The position numbers and the translations under genes were made by a program. Below, one piece after another: positions 48,162 to 59,200 of a stretch of DNA of 64,000 bases. This DNA is from Aliidiomarina quisquiliarum. GTDB taxonomy: Bacteria; Pseudomonadota; Gammaproteobacteria; Enterobacterales; Alteromonadaceae. Under the pieces are notes generated by a model, which was given only the letters and a program-made list of their open reading frames with translations, was not told the DNA's origin and did not search any database. Position 1 is the stretch's first letter. Every line of letters starts with the position of its first letter. The stretch covers positions 186,420 through 250,419 of the forward strand of contig NZ_JAMFTN010000010.1 in the NCBI RefSeq assembly GCF_023922585.1. Direction: 5' to 3'.

Positions 48162-48696
48162 AGCAAAAACCATTGCCCTAGTGATAGCCATGTCCGCAAG
48201 CACTTCAGTCTATGCGTTTCCGGGCTATCAGTGGGAAAAAGCAGCACAAAGCGTTGGTATTGATCCAGTCATGCTCTACGCCGTTGCCTTGGCTGAGTCG
48301 GCCTCACATCGTGGTCTCAACATGACCAGTCCATGGCCATACGCAATTCGCAATGGTTCAAACGCAACCTACGCCAAATCTAAGACAGAAGCAGAGCAAC
48401 TGTTAAACCAGGCACTGCAAGAGACTGAAAAATATCAGCTCGATATTGGCCTTATGCAAATCAATTTGCATTGGCATGGGCATCGGGTGAGCTCAGCAGC
48501 GGAACTGCTAGACCCCATCACCAACCTTACGGTCGGCTCAAGTATTTTGGCCGAAGCAATCAAGTCTTCACCAAATGATTTAGAGCTTGGCATAGGCCGC
48601 TATCACAGTTGGAACGAAGAGCGTGCACGCTGGTATGGGCAAAGAGTGCTTTCTATCTATCGCAATATTTTACATGAACTGGAGGTCCGTCAATGA
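48148..48696 (+). CDS. Lytic transglycosylase of the ICE
   Basis: The 182-residue protein has a signal peptide (about residues 1-23, ending VYA). The SLT-type core has Glu in VALAESAS (about residue 51), GLMQINL and later YHSWNEERARWYGQRV. It should open the peptidoglycan for the conjugation machine. It stands before setD, as in SXT. It overlaps setD by 4 bases (ATGA). Confidence 0.85.
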   Translation: MKTIKAKTIALVIAMSASTSVYAFPGYQWEKAAQSVGIDPVMLYAVALAESASHRGLNMTSPWPYAIRNGSNATYAKSKTEAEQLLNQALQETEKYQLDIGLMQINLHWHGHRVSSAAELLDPITNLTVGSSILAEAIKSSPNDLELGIGRYHSWNEERARWYGQRVLSIYRNILHELEVRQ

Positions 48697-48992
48697 CAAC
48701 CAATCAACAAGACTTCTATCAATTAAATTTGGCGTACCTACACGCAGCACGAGAATTGGCGCGAATTGATCCGCAAGAGGCCGTCTTGCGCTTTGGACTT
48801 ACACGCGACGTGGTTGATGCTCTGATTAATGCTGGTGTTGATGACCTGCAACGAGTGGCGACCTCATCATTCATGCTGTTTCAACCAAGGGGTAACCAAA
48901 GCCAACTGATTGAGATGGTGAAGAGCAAAGGCACAGGTATCCCAAGAATCGCTTATTTATTATCAACCCTAAACAACAAGGGGGATGCATGA
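48693..48992 (+). CDS. setD: SetD, FlhD-like transcription activator subunit
   Basis: The 99-residue protein matches FlhD in size and pattern: LNLAYLHAARELARIDPQEA near residue 10, LRFGLTRDVVDALINAG near 28. With SetC it forms the activator that turns on int and the transfer operons. It overlaps the transglycosylase gene and setC by 4 bases each. Symbol assigned by order and resemblance. Confidence 0.9.
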   Translation: MTTNQQDFYQLNLAYLHAARELARIDPQEAVLRFGLTRDVVDALINAGVDDLQRVATSSFMLFQPRGNQSQLIEMVKSKGTGIPRIAYLLSTLNNKGDA

Positions 48993-49522
48993 TTGATAAC
49001 CTGTCCAAAAGTGAGCTATTTACCCGAGCCTCGCTGCTTATTAAATACGGATTTCGAACAACCATTATCGCGCTCGATACAGGTTTGCCAATCCACATTA
49101 TCAGAAGGCTCCACAAAGAAGTGACTGGCAAGTCACCTTGTCCTGGTCAATTGCCAGAATCTGATGCCATCGTCAAAAGCAGAAGAGCATTAGTTGAAGG
49201 CTCCCTGCTGATGGCGCTTTATGTCAATATTGGTGGTGATAATGTCTACAAGCAATTAAATATTGATGCTTTGATGAAGGCTTACGATGCGTACTTGGTT
49301 GCAAGGGAAGAAGCAGATCTTCCAGCTGAGATCCCCTGGAAAAAACTGACCATTAATGAAGGTTGGGTTCTAGCTCGTGATTTAAGATCACAGCTAGCAT
49401 CCTTACACCGGTGTCGATGCGGCAGTCTGTATTTGACGGTATCTCAACAGCGCATTCAGCTTAAATGTCCTGTGTGCGAGATTATGGCCGAGCAAACCAC
49501 TAGAGCACTTTTTGAGAACTAA
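48989..49522 (+). CDS. setC: SetC, FlhC-like transcription activator subunit
   Basis: The 177-residue protein resembles FlhC. It ends with the zinc-binding pattern HRCRCGSLYLTVSQ ... LKCPVCEIM, with four cysteines in the last 45 residues. FlhC also has an N-terminal helical part with LDTGLPIHIIRRLHKEVTGK (about residues 28-47). SetC and SetD activate ICE transfer once SetR is cleaved. Confidence 0.9.
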   Translation: MIDNLSKSELFTRASLLIKYGFRTTIIALDTGLPIHIIRRLHKEVTGKSPCPGQLPESDAIVKSRRALVEGSLLMALYVNIGGDNVYKQLNIDALMKAYDAYLVAREEADLPAEIPWKKLTINEGWVLARDLRSQLASLHRCRCGSLYLTVSQQRIQLKCPVCEIMAEQTTRALFEN

Positions 49523-49576
49523 CATGCTGATGCATGATTTGATTGTGCACCGCCCATGCACTTTGAGAGTACTAAG

Positions 49577-50008
49577 ATGACAAACTTACTTAAATCTTTA
49601 CCAGCACGCTGCTGGGTTATATCACTGGGGCTTTTTCTGGCGACTTTGGCTGCGGCTCATTTTTTTCCATCAGAAATATTAACGGCATCTGCCAAGTTAG
49701 CGGCTTTGCCATTTCTGATTTGCACCATCGTTTTTTTCAGCTACTTGGGATTCAAAGCAACTGCTAGTCCTATCGGCTTTATAACCATCACCACTATGTG
49801 TTTAGCAATCGCATATTGGCAAGCGAGTTGGGCAATTTTATGTGTCGGTTTAGCTTTCTTAGGCTTAAGCGGACTAATCCATTTATTTCAAAGACAACTG
49901 AAAGATACCGGTCGAGAACTAAGCCTGAGCGAAAAAAAATATTGGTACTGGGTAAACGAATTTGCAGACGGTCGCTCATCTATCCTCCCCAAAAGGCCAA
50001 AAAAATAG
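49577..50008 (+). CDS. eex: Entry-exclusion protein Eex
   Basis: The protein sits in the inner membrane of the recipient and blocks entry of like ICEs by contact with TraG. From the ATG at 49577 (MTNLLKSLPARCWV) it has 143 residues, the family length; an ATG 21 bases upstream is less likely. It has four hydrophobic segments (residues 13-30, 38-60, 63-80, 82-100) and a cytoplasmic tail of about 40 residues. It ends beside a bidirectional terminator and faces traG. Confidence 0.85.
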   Translation: MTNLLKSLPARCWVISLGLFLATLAAAHFFPSEILTASAKLAALPFLICTIVFFSYLGFKATASPIGFITITTMCLAIAYWQASWAILCVGLAFLGLSGLIHLFQRQLKDTGRELSLSEKKYWYWVNEFADGRSSILPKRPKK

Positions 50009-50035
50009 CCAGCCCATCACAAGCTGGCTACCTTC
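50000..50035. terminator. Bidirectional terminator between eex and traG
   Basis: TAGCCAGC (50006-50013) pairs with GCTGGCTA (50023-50030). A-rich bases on the left and a T-rich stretch on the right serve both directions. The eex stop codon is part of the left arm. Confidence 0.75.
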
Positions 50036-50040
50036 TGTTT

Positions 50041-53000
50041 TTAGTTCCTTCCTGATGCCTGGTTATAGGCCCTAATATCAATCAAGTTGTTCTGAGCATA
50101 ATCTCCCGCAAGGGATGCATTTGAGATCACCGCTATCTGCTTATCCACAAATGCTTTATCTTCTTCAGACACACTGTCAGGGATGTAAGCGCCACTCTCA
50201 TCCTTTTGACGATACTCATTTAGCATTTGCTCCCTTAGGCCAAGCATTTCAGGCGACCAACTCGATGAGTCTTCAGAGTTGAATACGCGCCCCGCCAAAC
50301 CTTCATTGAAAGCTTGAGCGAACACTTGACTTTGAATCGGGGTCAATCCCATTCTCTGCCCTTCGCTGTATGCTTCCTTTTTAAAATCATCAGCATACTG
50401 CTCTAGGAACTCACCATATCGATTGTTAACTGCCGCACCGAATGCCCCAGCCAACATGGCTTCAGACTTAGTGCCCCAGTTTACTTCGGAAGCATACTGC
50501 GAACTCGATCCACTGTATGCATCATTAAACGCCGTCAATGGGTTTTCCAAAGAGGTTCCTGCATCAACGGCGGCTTTTAAGCCATCCCAGGTTGATTTGC
50601 TGGCCACCGTAGCGTTGTGCAAGAAACCTCGTGAGCCAGGATCTTCAAGCGCTTGTTCTTTGTAACTCTCATAGTCTTCGCCAAAGTGATTCAAGGTATG
50701 CAGTGCTGCATCAGTATGCTTGCCACTGAAATCACCAATAGCACTGGCGCTGTTGAAGAACATTTCAGCACCAGAAACTCCGCTATCATCAGCCATAATG
50801 CGTGATCGCCACTGAGATCCAGCTTCACTGTTTAGTCCAGATTGATAGGTACTTGTGTCAGTAGCTACGGCCTGCTGAGCTTGCTGCTGATGCGCATTCA
50901 ACTGTCCATCTATACCAGACAGATTGGTTTGGTAAGCCGATTGAGCTGCGTTGAACTGAGTTTGAACTGTTGCTGCATCCTCGTAGCCGCCCAATACACC
51001 CGATTCAACTTGGCTTTGAGTACCACCAAAAGTAGGTGCAGTTGATGACAAGCCTTCATTTGAGCGCGGCTGAATTGATCGTAAATCGGCTCCGGTAGCC
51101 ATGGCCATAACAGTCATTGCTGCTTGATAATCATTGTCCCGTTCAGCGGGCGTTGAAGAATTGCTATAGGTTAAAGACTCCATAGCTGCGGCCACATACG
51201 CCTGATTATCATCAGGTAACAAGCGCTGATACATTGGAAGGTTTTCACGTAATCGGTTACCGGCTTCAACATGCTGGTTCATATAGCGACCTAAATAATC
51301 CATGACTTCAGGATTATCCGCCGCTAATCGGGTTAACGTCGCACCATCAGTATTTCTTTGTCCTGATAGACTGTAGCTGGCCTGATCAAGCTCACTAAAG
51401 CGGTTTGATGCCGTGACAACGTCTTGTGCTGAACTCTGAAGAGACTGATAGTCTTGGTTAGACAAGGACATCTCAACGCCAGAACGTCTTGAATCTGAAA
51501 GGTCCTTAACCATTGCATCGCGATACTCAGCACGTCGTGAATCACTTGATGCCAAGCTTTGCATCTCCCCAGTGAGCGTATTTGCGGTCGTAGATCGAGA
51601 ACTGCCTTCTGATGACTCAACTTGGCCACTAAAGTTACCACCTAAATCCAAGCCTGCTCGTAACCGTGATATTTTTGGTACACGAGATGCGTCTGGCTTA
51701 TCGACTCCTGGCAAGTTGCCCCGTGGGGAGTCATTCCCCCCTGTACCAAGTAATCTTCCCAAGAACCCTTTATCTGCTACTTCTTTATCATCGGTATTTG
51801 TAATGGTTCCATCGCCACCGACCCTTAAGCCTCCCGATAACACGCCAGATACCAAGCCACGTACAGCATCTTTTTTATCGTCTCCAAAACCATACCGAGT
51901 TTGCAGGTCATCAGTAACCTGATTAACAACGGCGCTAGATGCGGAGTTAGATGAGCCGATCTGACGTCCAACCGAAGACAGGTTGTCGTAACTTAGCTTT
52001 TCACCAAAAGTTCGACTCATAGTATTCCCAACCTGACGACTAAAGGCTTGGGTTGCCTGAGTCATGGATTCTTTTGCAGAGCCGACCATTGAACCCACTG
52101 CGCTTCCTACAGAGAAACTGCTTAGTAGGTTTGACGCTCCGGTCATAGCAGAACCCGTAAGGGCTGAATTCTGGAACATTGACTGTGATTGCATTACCGG
52201 GGCATTTTTCGCGACATCTGGACTTGCCATCTTTTCATCAATGGCATCACCGTTTTGAAGACGTCCAGCCAAGTGGGTTGCAGTTATTGCTGAGCCATAC
52301 ACGAGCATGAGCGAAATTGCCGGAACACTCGACGCCAACATGCCGCCAGTAGCTATCCAGGTTTGCAGCACTGAATCCATCTGCATCATCCCAGCAAAAG
52401 ATGGTACTTCTGTACCTGCAAAGGCATCAAGAGCCGACATTTTCCCTGCAACGGTTAAATGAATATACAGGTTAATGATGGCCATGACAGGCATCCAAAG
52501 TTGAATCCAAAGCAGGATTAACAAGTACTTCCCGGCCATTCGCATCCCGATTTGGCCAAGGGCAATCACAAAGGCCATCAATGGGGTGATGGCGTAAATG
52601 AAACCCTCAAAAAACGTCATCATCGGACGAACGATGCTTTGGAACAGGGTCTGCTCCGCCGCCCATTGCGTATTGCGCTGCTCAATTGCTTGGTTAACCA
52701 TAACGGCTGCGGTGAAAGCTTGATCATCCATATACTTGCCCGTCACGCTTTGCTCATAAATAGGCAAAAGCACTGACGCGGTCATGTACTCTTGGGTGTT
52801 AACCGAAGCCAAACCAAGGTTATTCAGTGCATTTCGGATCACGTCATCAGTATCCGTTGCTGACGAAGTCCCCAATGAGGCTGACAAAACCTGTTTAAGC
52901 CTTGGAATGAAGGTTGATTCTGTCATGAGTTTCAGTTGGCTATAAGCATCGGTGCAGTCCAGATCGCTACTGCTACCACTGAGCATGATGCGCGTGCCAT

Positions 53001-53610
53001 AAATGCGCGAATCAAACCTAATCGCAGTCATCGGGTTAGGATCACTCAGCACCTGATCGAGGTTCTTTTGGCCAATGTCGATACCAATCAAGGTGCATTC
53101 TTTAATGTAGTTAAACCACGATTGCTCGATATCCGAGCCGCCGACACGATTTGCATCACCCAACCCAGAGCGATCCATCACCTGTTTTCTCACTTTAATC
53201 AGTGACTGTAAACTGGATGCAAAGCCGTATTCCGTCATGGCGGGAGTTGAGAACGCCGTTTCAAACAATCGCGTGATTTGAAAGCCAACAGTTGAAATCG
53301 TACTACCTGCGGCAGCAACACCGATGGGCACATTATCAACCACTCGAACTTGCCCCGTGTACGCATCCTCAATGCTCACTCGGGTACTGGGTCCAAACAT
53401 GGTTGCAAAGACTAGCCATGAGACTAAAACGTGCTGAAAGTTAATCCCACGACCACCTTGCATTAAGGCCTGAACAGAGACCATCAATACCCCTATGAGC
53501 AAGCCAATCCGAACCATTGAAGTAAAGTCGCCTGTACCAGTGATCATCGCGACAGCGTTCAAGACCTGCTCTAAAAATGCCGAATCCCCGATGGAATAGA
53601 TCTCCCACAT
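50041..53610 (-). CDS. traG: Conjugative transfer protein TraG
   Basis: TraG has an inner-membrane N-terminal part for mating-pair formation and a long cytoplasmic or periplasmic C-terminal part used in mating stabilisation and exclusion. The 1189 residues match SXT TraG. Several membrane helices lie in residues 30-75 and 330-450. The exclusion motif T606-D607-D608 (codons at 51787-51795) is that of the R391 group. SXT-type elements carry P-G-E there. The gene follows traH by 3 bases. Confidence 0.93.
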   Translation of the reverse strand: MWEIYSIGDSAFLEQVLNAVAMITGTGDFTSMVRIGLLIGVLMVSVQALMQGGRGINFQHVLVSWLVFATMFGPSTRVSIEDAYTGQVRVVDNVPIGVAAAGSTISTVGFQITRLFETAFSTPAMTEYGFASSLQSLIKVRKQVMDRSGLGDANRVGGSDIEQSWFNYIKECTLIGIDIGQKNLDQVLSDPNPMTAIRFDSRIYGTRIMLSGSSSDLDCTDAYSQLKLMTESTFIPRLKQVLSASLGTSSATDTDDVIRNALNNLGLASVNTQEYMTASVLLPIYEQSVTGKYMDDQAFTAAVMVNQAIEQRNTQWAAEQTLFQSIVRPMMTFFEGFIYAITPLMAFVIALGQIGMRMAGKYLLILLWIQLWMPVMAIINLYIHLTVAGKMSALDAFAGTEVPSFAGMMQMDSVLQTWIATGGMLASSVPAISLMLVYGSAITATHLAGRLQNGDAIDEKMASPDVAKNAPVMQSQSMFQNSALTGSAMTGASNLLSSFSVGSAVGSMVGSAKESMTQATQAFSRQVGNTMSRTFGEKLSYDNLSSVGRQIGSSNSASSAVVNQVTDDLQTRYGFGDDKKDAVRGLVSGVLSGGLRVGGDGTITNTDDKEVADKGFLGRLLGTGGNDSPRGNLPGVDKPDASRVPKISRLRAGLDLGGNFSGQVESSEGSSRSTTANTLTGEMQSLASSDSRRAEYRDAMVKDLSDSRRSGVEMSLSNQDYQSLQSSAQDVVTASNRFSELDQASYSLSGQRNTDGATLTRLAADNPEVMDYLGRYMNQHVEAGNRLRENLPMYQRLLPDDNQAYVAAAMESLTYSNSSTPAERDNDYQAAMTVMAMATGADLRSIQPRSNEGLSSTAPTFGGTQSQVESGVLGGYEDAATVQTQFNAAQSAYQTNLSGIDGQLNAHQQQAQQAVATDTSTYQSGLNSEAGSQWRSRIMADDSGVSGAEMFFNSASAIGDFSGKHTDAALHTLNHFGEDYESYKEQALEDPGSRGFLHNATVASKSTWDGLKAAVDAGTSLENPLTAFNDAYSGSSSQYASEVNWGTKSEAMLAGAFGAAVNNRYGEFLEQYADDFKKEAYSEGQRMGLTPIQSQVFAQAFNEGLAGRVFNSEDSSSWSPEMLGLREQMLNEYRQKDESGAYIPDSVSEEDKAFVDKQIAVISNASLAGDYAQNNLIDIRAYNQASGRN

Positions 53611-53613
53611 TAT

Positions 53614-55002
53614 CTATTCCCCCAGCGCCGTAGATTTAACGGTGTAATAACGCTGTTTGCGAATGGTCTGAATCACCTGATTAAAATGCGCCAGCAATTC
53701 TTGCTCTGAGCCGTATCTTCGCTGCAACGCAGCGTACTCCTCATTGATTTGGCGACGTGCACGTTCAAGGTCTTCCGTTAATAACTTCGCATAGGCATGA
53801 TCTTCCACACCGGAGGTACTTCTAGCTGCATTGAGCATGTCTTCAACCAATGCTCGGGCCATCTCAACAGCAATAAATGGCGCAGCTCTTGAAGCAAACG
53901 ACCTAGCAGCCCCTTCATTTAATGCAGAAAGTGTTCGAATCATGCCGCCAATGCTTGCAGGAGCCGAGGTCATAAAAGCCTTTTCGGTGGTGCTAGCTGC
54001 CCCAGTATTTCGAGCAAACTTAAAAATAATGCCGTTACTAGAACCTGTACCAAGAAGTAAATTTTCGACCTGAGTTGATAACCCGGTTAGGGTCACGTTA
54101 GTGATTGTCGGATTTAGACAGCCGTCTTGTGTCACTGTGTCACATCGGTACATAGCGACGTTACCGCCATGAATTAGATGCTCAATAGTCACTTTATTGC
54201 CATTCAGTCTGGTCAGTTTTGGGGCTTTACCTTGGCCATCAGCGGCATTCGCTAAATCACCAACGATGATCGAGCCCGTCACTGACATAACCGCTTCAAG
54301 AAAACGGTCATCCCCCGATGCAAACCAGCTTGATGCCGAGTGACGTTTCAGTGCTCGCCAAACCAAGTTGCCTTTAATCGTTTTGTTCACATCAGATGCC
54401 GCGACACTTGAAGCGTTCTCATAAGGATTCTTACCATTGGACTCACTCCAACTGGTAAAAACGTCTCCGGCCCCTTTAAGTGAGCTCAACATGCTGGCTT
54501 CTGTTTGCCCCTTTTTACCAAAAGCAGCCAGAGTATCGTTCACGACTCCCTGAGCCATTTGACAGGAATTGCCAAAATATTCGTTCAACTGCTGGATTTT
54601 CTTTTGCAGTGTCTCCATGTGCTGGGAGCATTTCTCACACATAGCACTGAGCGCCAATTGGAATGCATATCCCTTGGCGTTTGCAGCAACAGAGCGAAGT
54701 AATTGAACAAACTGATCCGCGTTAACAAATGACAAACTTCCAGCGAACATATCAATGCCGCCACAACCGGCTTGGAATGACGGAGGCACCATAGAGACGA
54801 GGTTTTCGTTCATGATCCTGTTACGAACAACAACACTTCCACCAGATATAACGCCACGCCGCTGACTCTCGAATACGCCAGGCGCAGTGGTGTTGGTCAT
54901 TGAACCAAACAACTGGTTCATCTCCTGTTGCAAGCTTGCTTGGCTCATAGACGAAAAACCAATCGCACAGACGATTAGCGATACTCGTAATACTTTTTTC
55001 AT
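53614..55002 (-). CDS. traH: Conjugative transfer protein TraH
   Basis: TraH is a periplasmic component of the F-type pilus assembly apparatus. The 462-residue protein has a signal peptide (cut near residue 22, SQA) and the family-like pattern CGGIDMFAGSLSFVNADQFV near residues 80-99. Cysteines, for example CEKCSQHM near 119-126, are conserved. It lies between traF and traG, each only 2-3 bases away, in one operon. Confidence 0.92.
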   Translation of the reverse strand: MKKVLRVSLIVCAIGFSSMSQASLQQEMNQLFGSMTNTTAPGVFESQRRGVISGGSVVVRNRIMNENLVSMVPPSFQAGCGGIDMFAGSLSFVNADQFVQLLRSVAANAKGYAFQLALSAMCEKCSQHMETLQKKIQQLNEYFGNSCQMAQGVVNDTLAAFGKKGQTEASMLSSLKGAGDVFTSWSESNGKNPYENASSVAASDVNKTIKGNLVWRALKRHSASSWFASGDDRFLEAVMSVTGSIIVGDLANAADGQGKAPKLTRLNGNKVTIEHLIHGGNVAMYRCDTVTQDGCLNPTITNVTLTGLSTQVENLLLGTGSSNGIIFKFARNTGAASTTEKAFMTSAPASIGGMIRTLSALNEGAARSFASRAAPFIAVEMARALVEDMLNAARSTSGVEDHAYAKLLTEDLERARRQINEEYAALQRRYGSEQELLAHFNQVIQTIRKQRYYTVKSTALGE

Positions 55003-55004
55003 CG

Positions 55005-55949
55005 TTATAACCCTCCTTGTGCACGCAGATAGCGAACAAGGAACTCAGGGTCCTGTAATATCTTCTCGTTAAGCTCTTGGGCTGACATCGCGAGTGACAC
55101 GCCGGGCTGAACAGGTCTGGTGGCATAGTAAGTTTGATCGTCAATCCAACCTGCTTGATGGGCTACGAGAATAATTCGATTATTGAGCTCATCAAGGCTC
55201 ATTGCACCTTGGCCAATCGGAGTGATAACGTTGGGCGGGTCTACTAAGAACACAGCAGGGACAGTCGTAACGGACAAGGATTGCGCTTGTCCTGAGTCAA
55301 CTTTGTAATGAGGAAACTCTCCTCCGGGTAAAGGCAGACCATCAACGGAAATAGCAAACACCTCGAACCCATAGTTCAAGGCCATTGATTCGATGATAGG
55401 CGCTTGAGCGTGGCAATAAGGGCAATCCGAACGATAGAAGAAGAACAAGCCTGCTCGCTTTGCTACTTCACCTAAAGCTACATCACGTTGAGCGCCAGCT
55501 TCTCGGTCCATCCGATTGGCGGCATAAGTCGCCAATGGTCTGCGACTGATTTCATCCAAAACAGGATCGCCCATGACCACCTGCTGACTAACATCAGCAA
55601 ATAGTGAGCCTTTATCCATCATAACGCGCTGAAGATACAGATAGGCTCTGACGTTTTCAGTCGTTGGTTCATCAATTGCCTTGTCCATGAACGATTGCAT
55701 ATGCTCTCGGAACCATGCGGCACTGAAGGGCTTTAGTTCGCTCTGACTGGACTCCACGACACCAGTTTCCGGCTCTATCAGCTCATCAAGCTGCTCAGGT
55801 TCAGGAATAACCTGATACCAAAACCAGCCTTCCTGACCACGCTGATAGAATGGTCCATCACTGGCATGGGCGGGCAAGATGAATAGCAAGAAAATAATGA
55901 TTGGGATGGTCACCCATAGGATGAACCAAGGGAACAAGGGGGTTCTCAT
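55005..55949 (-). CDS. traF: Conjugative transfer protein TraF (thioredoxin-like)
   Basis: TraF helps fold disulfide-bonded periplasmic pilus proteins. The 314-residue protein has an N-terminal signal or anchor (residues 8-29) and a thioredoxin-fold domain with FFYRSDCPYCHAQAPI, an intact C-P-Y-C active site, at about 170-185. It is first of the traF-traH-traG operon and is separated from the upstream cargo by about 300 bases, where the variable hotspot should end. Confidence 0.92.
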   Translation of the reverse strand: MRTPLFPWFILWVTIPIIIFLLFILPAHASDGPFYQRGQEGWFWYQVIPEPEQLDELIEPETGVVESSQSELKPFSAAWFREHMQSFMDKAIDEPTTENVRAYLYLQRVMMDKGSLFADVSQQVVMGDPVLDEISRRPLATYAANRMDREAGAQRDVALGEVAKRAGLFFFYRSDCPYCHAQAPIIESMALNYGFEVFAISVDGLPLPGGEFPHYKVDSGQAQSLSVTTVPAVFLVDPPNVITPIGQGAMSLDELNNRIILVAHQAGWIDDQTYYATRPVQPGVSLAMSAQELNEKILQDPEFLVRYLRAQGGL

Positions 55950-56251
55950 TGTCAGCTCCAGAAAATTTCATAGAGCTAACATGCTAATGATCCCGGTAAG
56001 AGCGATTGGCCAGATAGATGAATGAATCGTGTGTTTTTCTGACTAGCTGCTGTGACCAGTAACAACAGCTAATTTTAACGAGCCAAATTTATGATTGGAC
56101 CGCTTTGAGCGAATTGCGGAAATTTCTCTTCGTATCATAGTGCTCATTCAAAAGTATGCTTTGTTTGATATAGCGGACATTACCTTTTCGGATTTTATTG
56201 CCTATAAACTACTAAATTAAAACCCGCTTAATGTACCTTACTAATTATCTT
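55950..56251. other. Junction between the conserved traF side and hotspot cargo
   Basis: No open frame or RNA gene is visible here. It must hold the traF promoter and one edge of hotspot 4. I saw no repeat marking the edge. Confidence 0.4.
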
Positions 56252-59200
56252 TTAAAAATGCAGCTCTTCTATCCGACACGGTTTTCCGTATAAATAGCCT
56301 TGATAGGTGTGACACCCCATACTCTGCAATAACGCGCGCTGGGCTTCTGTTTCAACACCCTCAGCTATGACTTGCAGTTCCATTGAGTCGGCTAATGTTA
56401 TAACTGCCTGAGCGATGGCCCTATCATTACTGCTATTGATAATATCTCGAACAAACCCTTGGTCAATTTTCAACTGATTTATAGGCAATTGTTTTAAGTA
56501 GGATAAGGATGAATAGCCTGTACCAAAATCATCGATTGAAAAAGTCACGCCGTGCTGCTGCAACTCTTTCATCTTAGCTTTAACATCAGGAATGTTATTT
56601 GCGAGCAACGTTTCCGTAATTTCCAGCTTTAGCAACTGTGGATTTGCACCTGAGGTTTTCAATGCATTTAAAACAGTCTGAACAAAATTATCTTTGCTAA
56701 ATTGAACTACGCTTATGTTAACCGCAATGCTTAGGTGTTGTTTTTCGGATTCTAAAGACCATTTTGCCAGAGTGGCGCAAGCTTCCTCTAGCACCCACTC
56801 GCCAATGGGTACAATAAGACCTGTTTTCTCCGCTAATGGGATAAATTGCAGTGGCGACACCATGCCTTTTTCTGGGTGTATCCAGCGTAACAATACCTCA
56901 ACACCAATAAACTGCTTCAGGTGATTGACCTGTTTTTGATAGAAAAGTACAAATTGCTGGCTTTGTATTGCAGAGTATAAGTCGCTAATAATTGCTGCTC
57001 TTGAGCTTACTGCAACTTGCATTTGCGGGTCAAAAAACTGCACATCATTTCGGCCAGCATATTTAGCCTTGTACATAGCCATATCAGCTTGCTTTAACAA
57101 ATCTTCTTTTGACAGATTTTCACTGTTAAAAAGTGTTACACCAATGCTTACCGAACTATTGTAAGTTAGACCGTCAAGATTATATTCCCTTGTTAAATTA
57201 CTCACGATGTTTTGTGCAAGTCTCTCAGCCTGGTTCGCTGCTAATGTTGGTTCATGACTTAAATCTGATGCAATAATAACAAACTCATCGCCGCCTAAAC
57301 GCGCTACGGTATCACCTTGTCTCACTGAGTTGACAAGACGCTCAGCGACCTGACACAACAGCAAATCACCTTTATTATGACCAGCACTATCATTAAGGTT
57401 TTTAAAGTTATCTAAATCAAGAAAAAATAATGCTGAGAAGTTCCTTGTACGAACGCTATGATTTATAGCTCCCGTCAATCTGTCCAACAACAGACGTCGA
57501 TTAGGTAGCAATGTTAATGGGTCATAAAATGCTAACTGGTGAATTTCATTTTCACGTTGTTTACGCTCAGTGATATCCCTGACAACACCGATAAAGTTAA
57601 CTTCACCAGCCATTTGAACTTCAACTACACCAAGCTCGATTGGAAACATAGAACCATCTTTGCGCAAGGCCTCAAGCTCACGAATACGCCCAGTAATGTC
57701 ACTGACACCACGTTCTATATAATTTGATAAGTAGCTATCGTGATGCTCTCGATGAGGTGCCCCCATCAACATGCTAATATTTTTGCCAAGCGTTTCATCT
57801 TCCGTATAGCCGAAGATTTCCTGTGCGGCTTGGTTAAATGTCAGAATTTTACCACGACCATCAATAGTAATAATGCCATCAAGCAACCCTTCAACAACAG
57901 CTTCCATCTGCCTTGACTTATCACTAAGCGCTTTTTCTGCAATTATTTGGTCATTGATATCAAAATGCGTACCCAATAACCATAGAGCTTTGCCATCATT
58001 TGATCTCGATGACACACGCCCTCTGGTATTTATCCATATCCATTCACCATTTTTGTGTTTCATACGAAGATTGGCTTCATATATAGGAATAAGACCTGCT
58101 GCGTGCTTTTCAAGAATAGTTGCACAATAAGCCAGGTCATCAGGATGCGTTAACCTCTCCCACGTGCTTCTGTTTGCAGGTAATAACTCAGAAAGTGTGT
58201 AACCCTGTAATGCGGCCCATTTATCATTGATAATCAACTCGCCTGTTTGAATATTAAAATGCCATGTGCCTATATTGTTAGCGTCTATTACGGCCTTAAG
58301 TAAATTCTGACTGTTCCTTATGAGCTCTTCATCCTGTTTCTCTTTTGTAATATCTGTTTCAATTGCAATATAGCCGCTCAAACTACCACTTTCACTAAAC
58401 AGCGGGTTACAAGCTATTCTCACCCAGTAGGAATTTTGCGCTTTTGAATAATTTACAACATCAACATTAAAGCCGTTCTGTTGAGCAAGCGCATCTCTCA
58501 TTATTGCAACAGTGGCCGGATCAGTGTCGGGCCCTTGTAATAACTCCCCAGGCTTTTTACCCTGCATTTCTTCAATGCCATATCCTGTAAGAAAGGAGAA
58601 AGCTTCATTAATCCATATAACTCGACCTTTGACATCAGTTATTACCACACCATTGGTTGTCTGCCTTGCAACTTCAGAAAGGCGTCTTATTTCTGACTGC
58701 GCTTCAACTTGTGCCGTGGTATTGCGTATGACCACTAATACCTCATTATCATCAATTTTTTTGTATCGGGCTTCGAACGATTGATTTGACTTTTCAAACG
58801 TGTAGTTATGATGAATCACATCGTTGTTACAAAAGGCTTGCTTGAGGCACTCTACGAGTTGATGACCTAGCTCATTGGGTAGTATCTCATGAACGGTACG
58901 CCCCAAAATCGCTTGTTGAGGTTTAAGTAAGTCAGGATGCTCTTTGCAAACCAAAAAACGAAAGTTTCGGTCAATAACAAATACCATATCAGGCAGTGTT
59001 GCCAGTATTGAGGTTGTTCTTGCCATGCCTTTTAAAAACTGCTCTTGAAGTCGAGCGTGATCTTCTTTGGCAATTTCATACTCAACCATGTCTGCAAATT
59101 CGCGCAGTTCTTGCTGCTCTTTTGCTGAAAAGTCTCTGGCCACGGAGTCAATGAGACATAGAGTGCCGATGGGTTGCCCACTTGTCTCTCGCAGCGGTGC

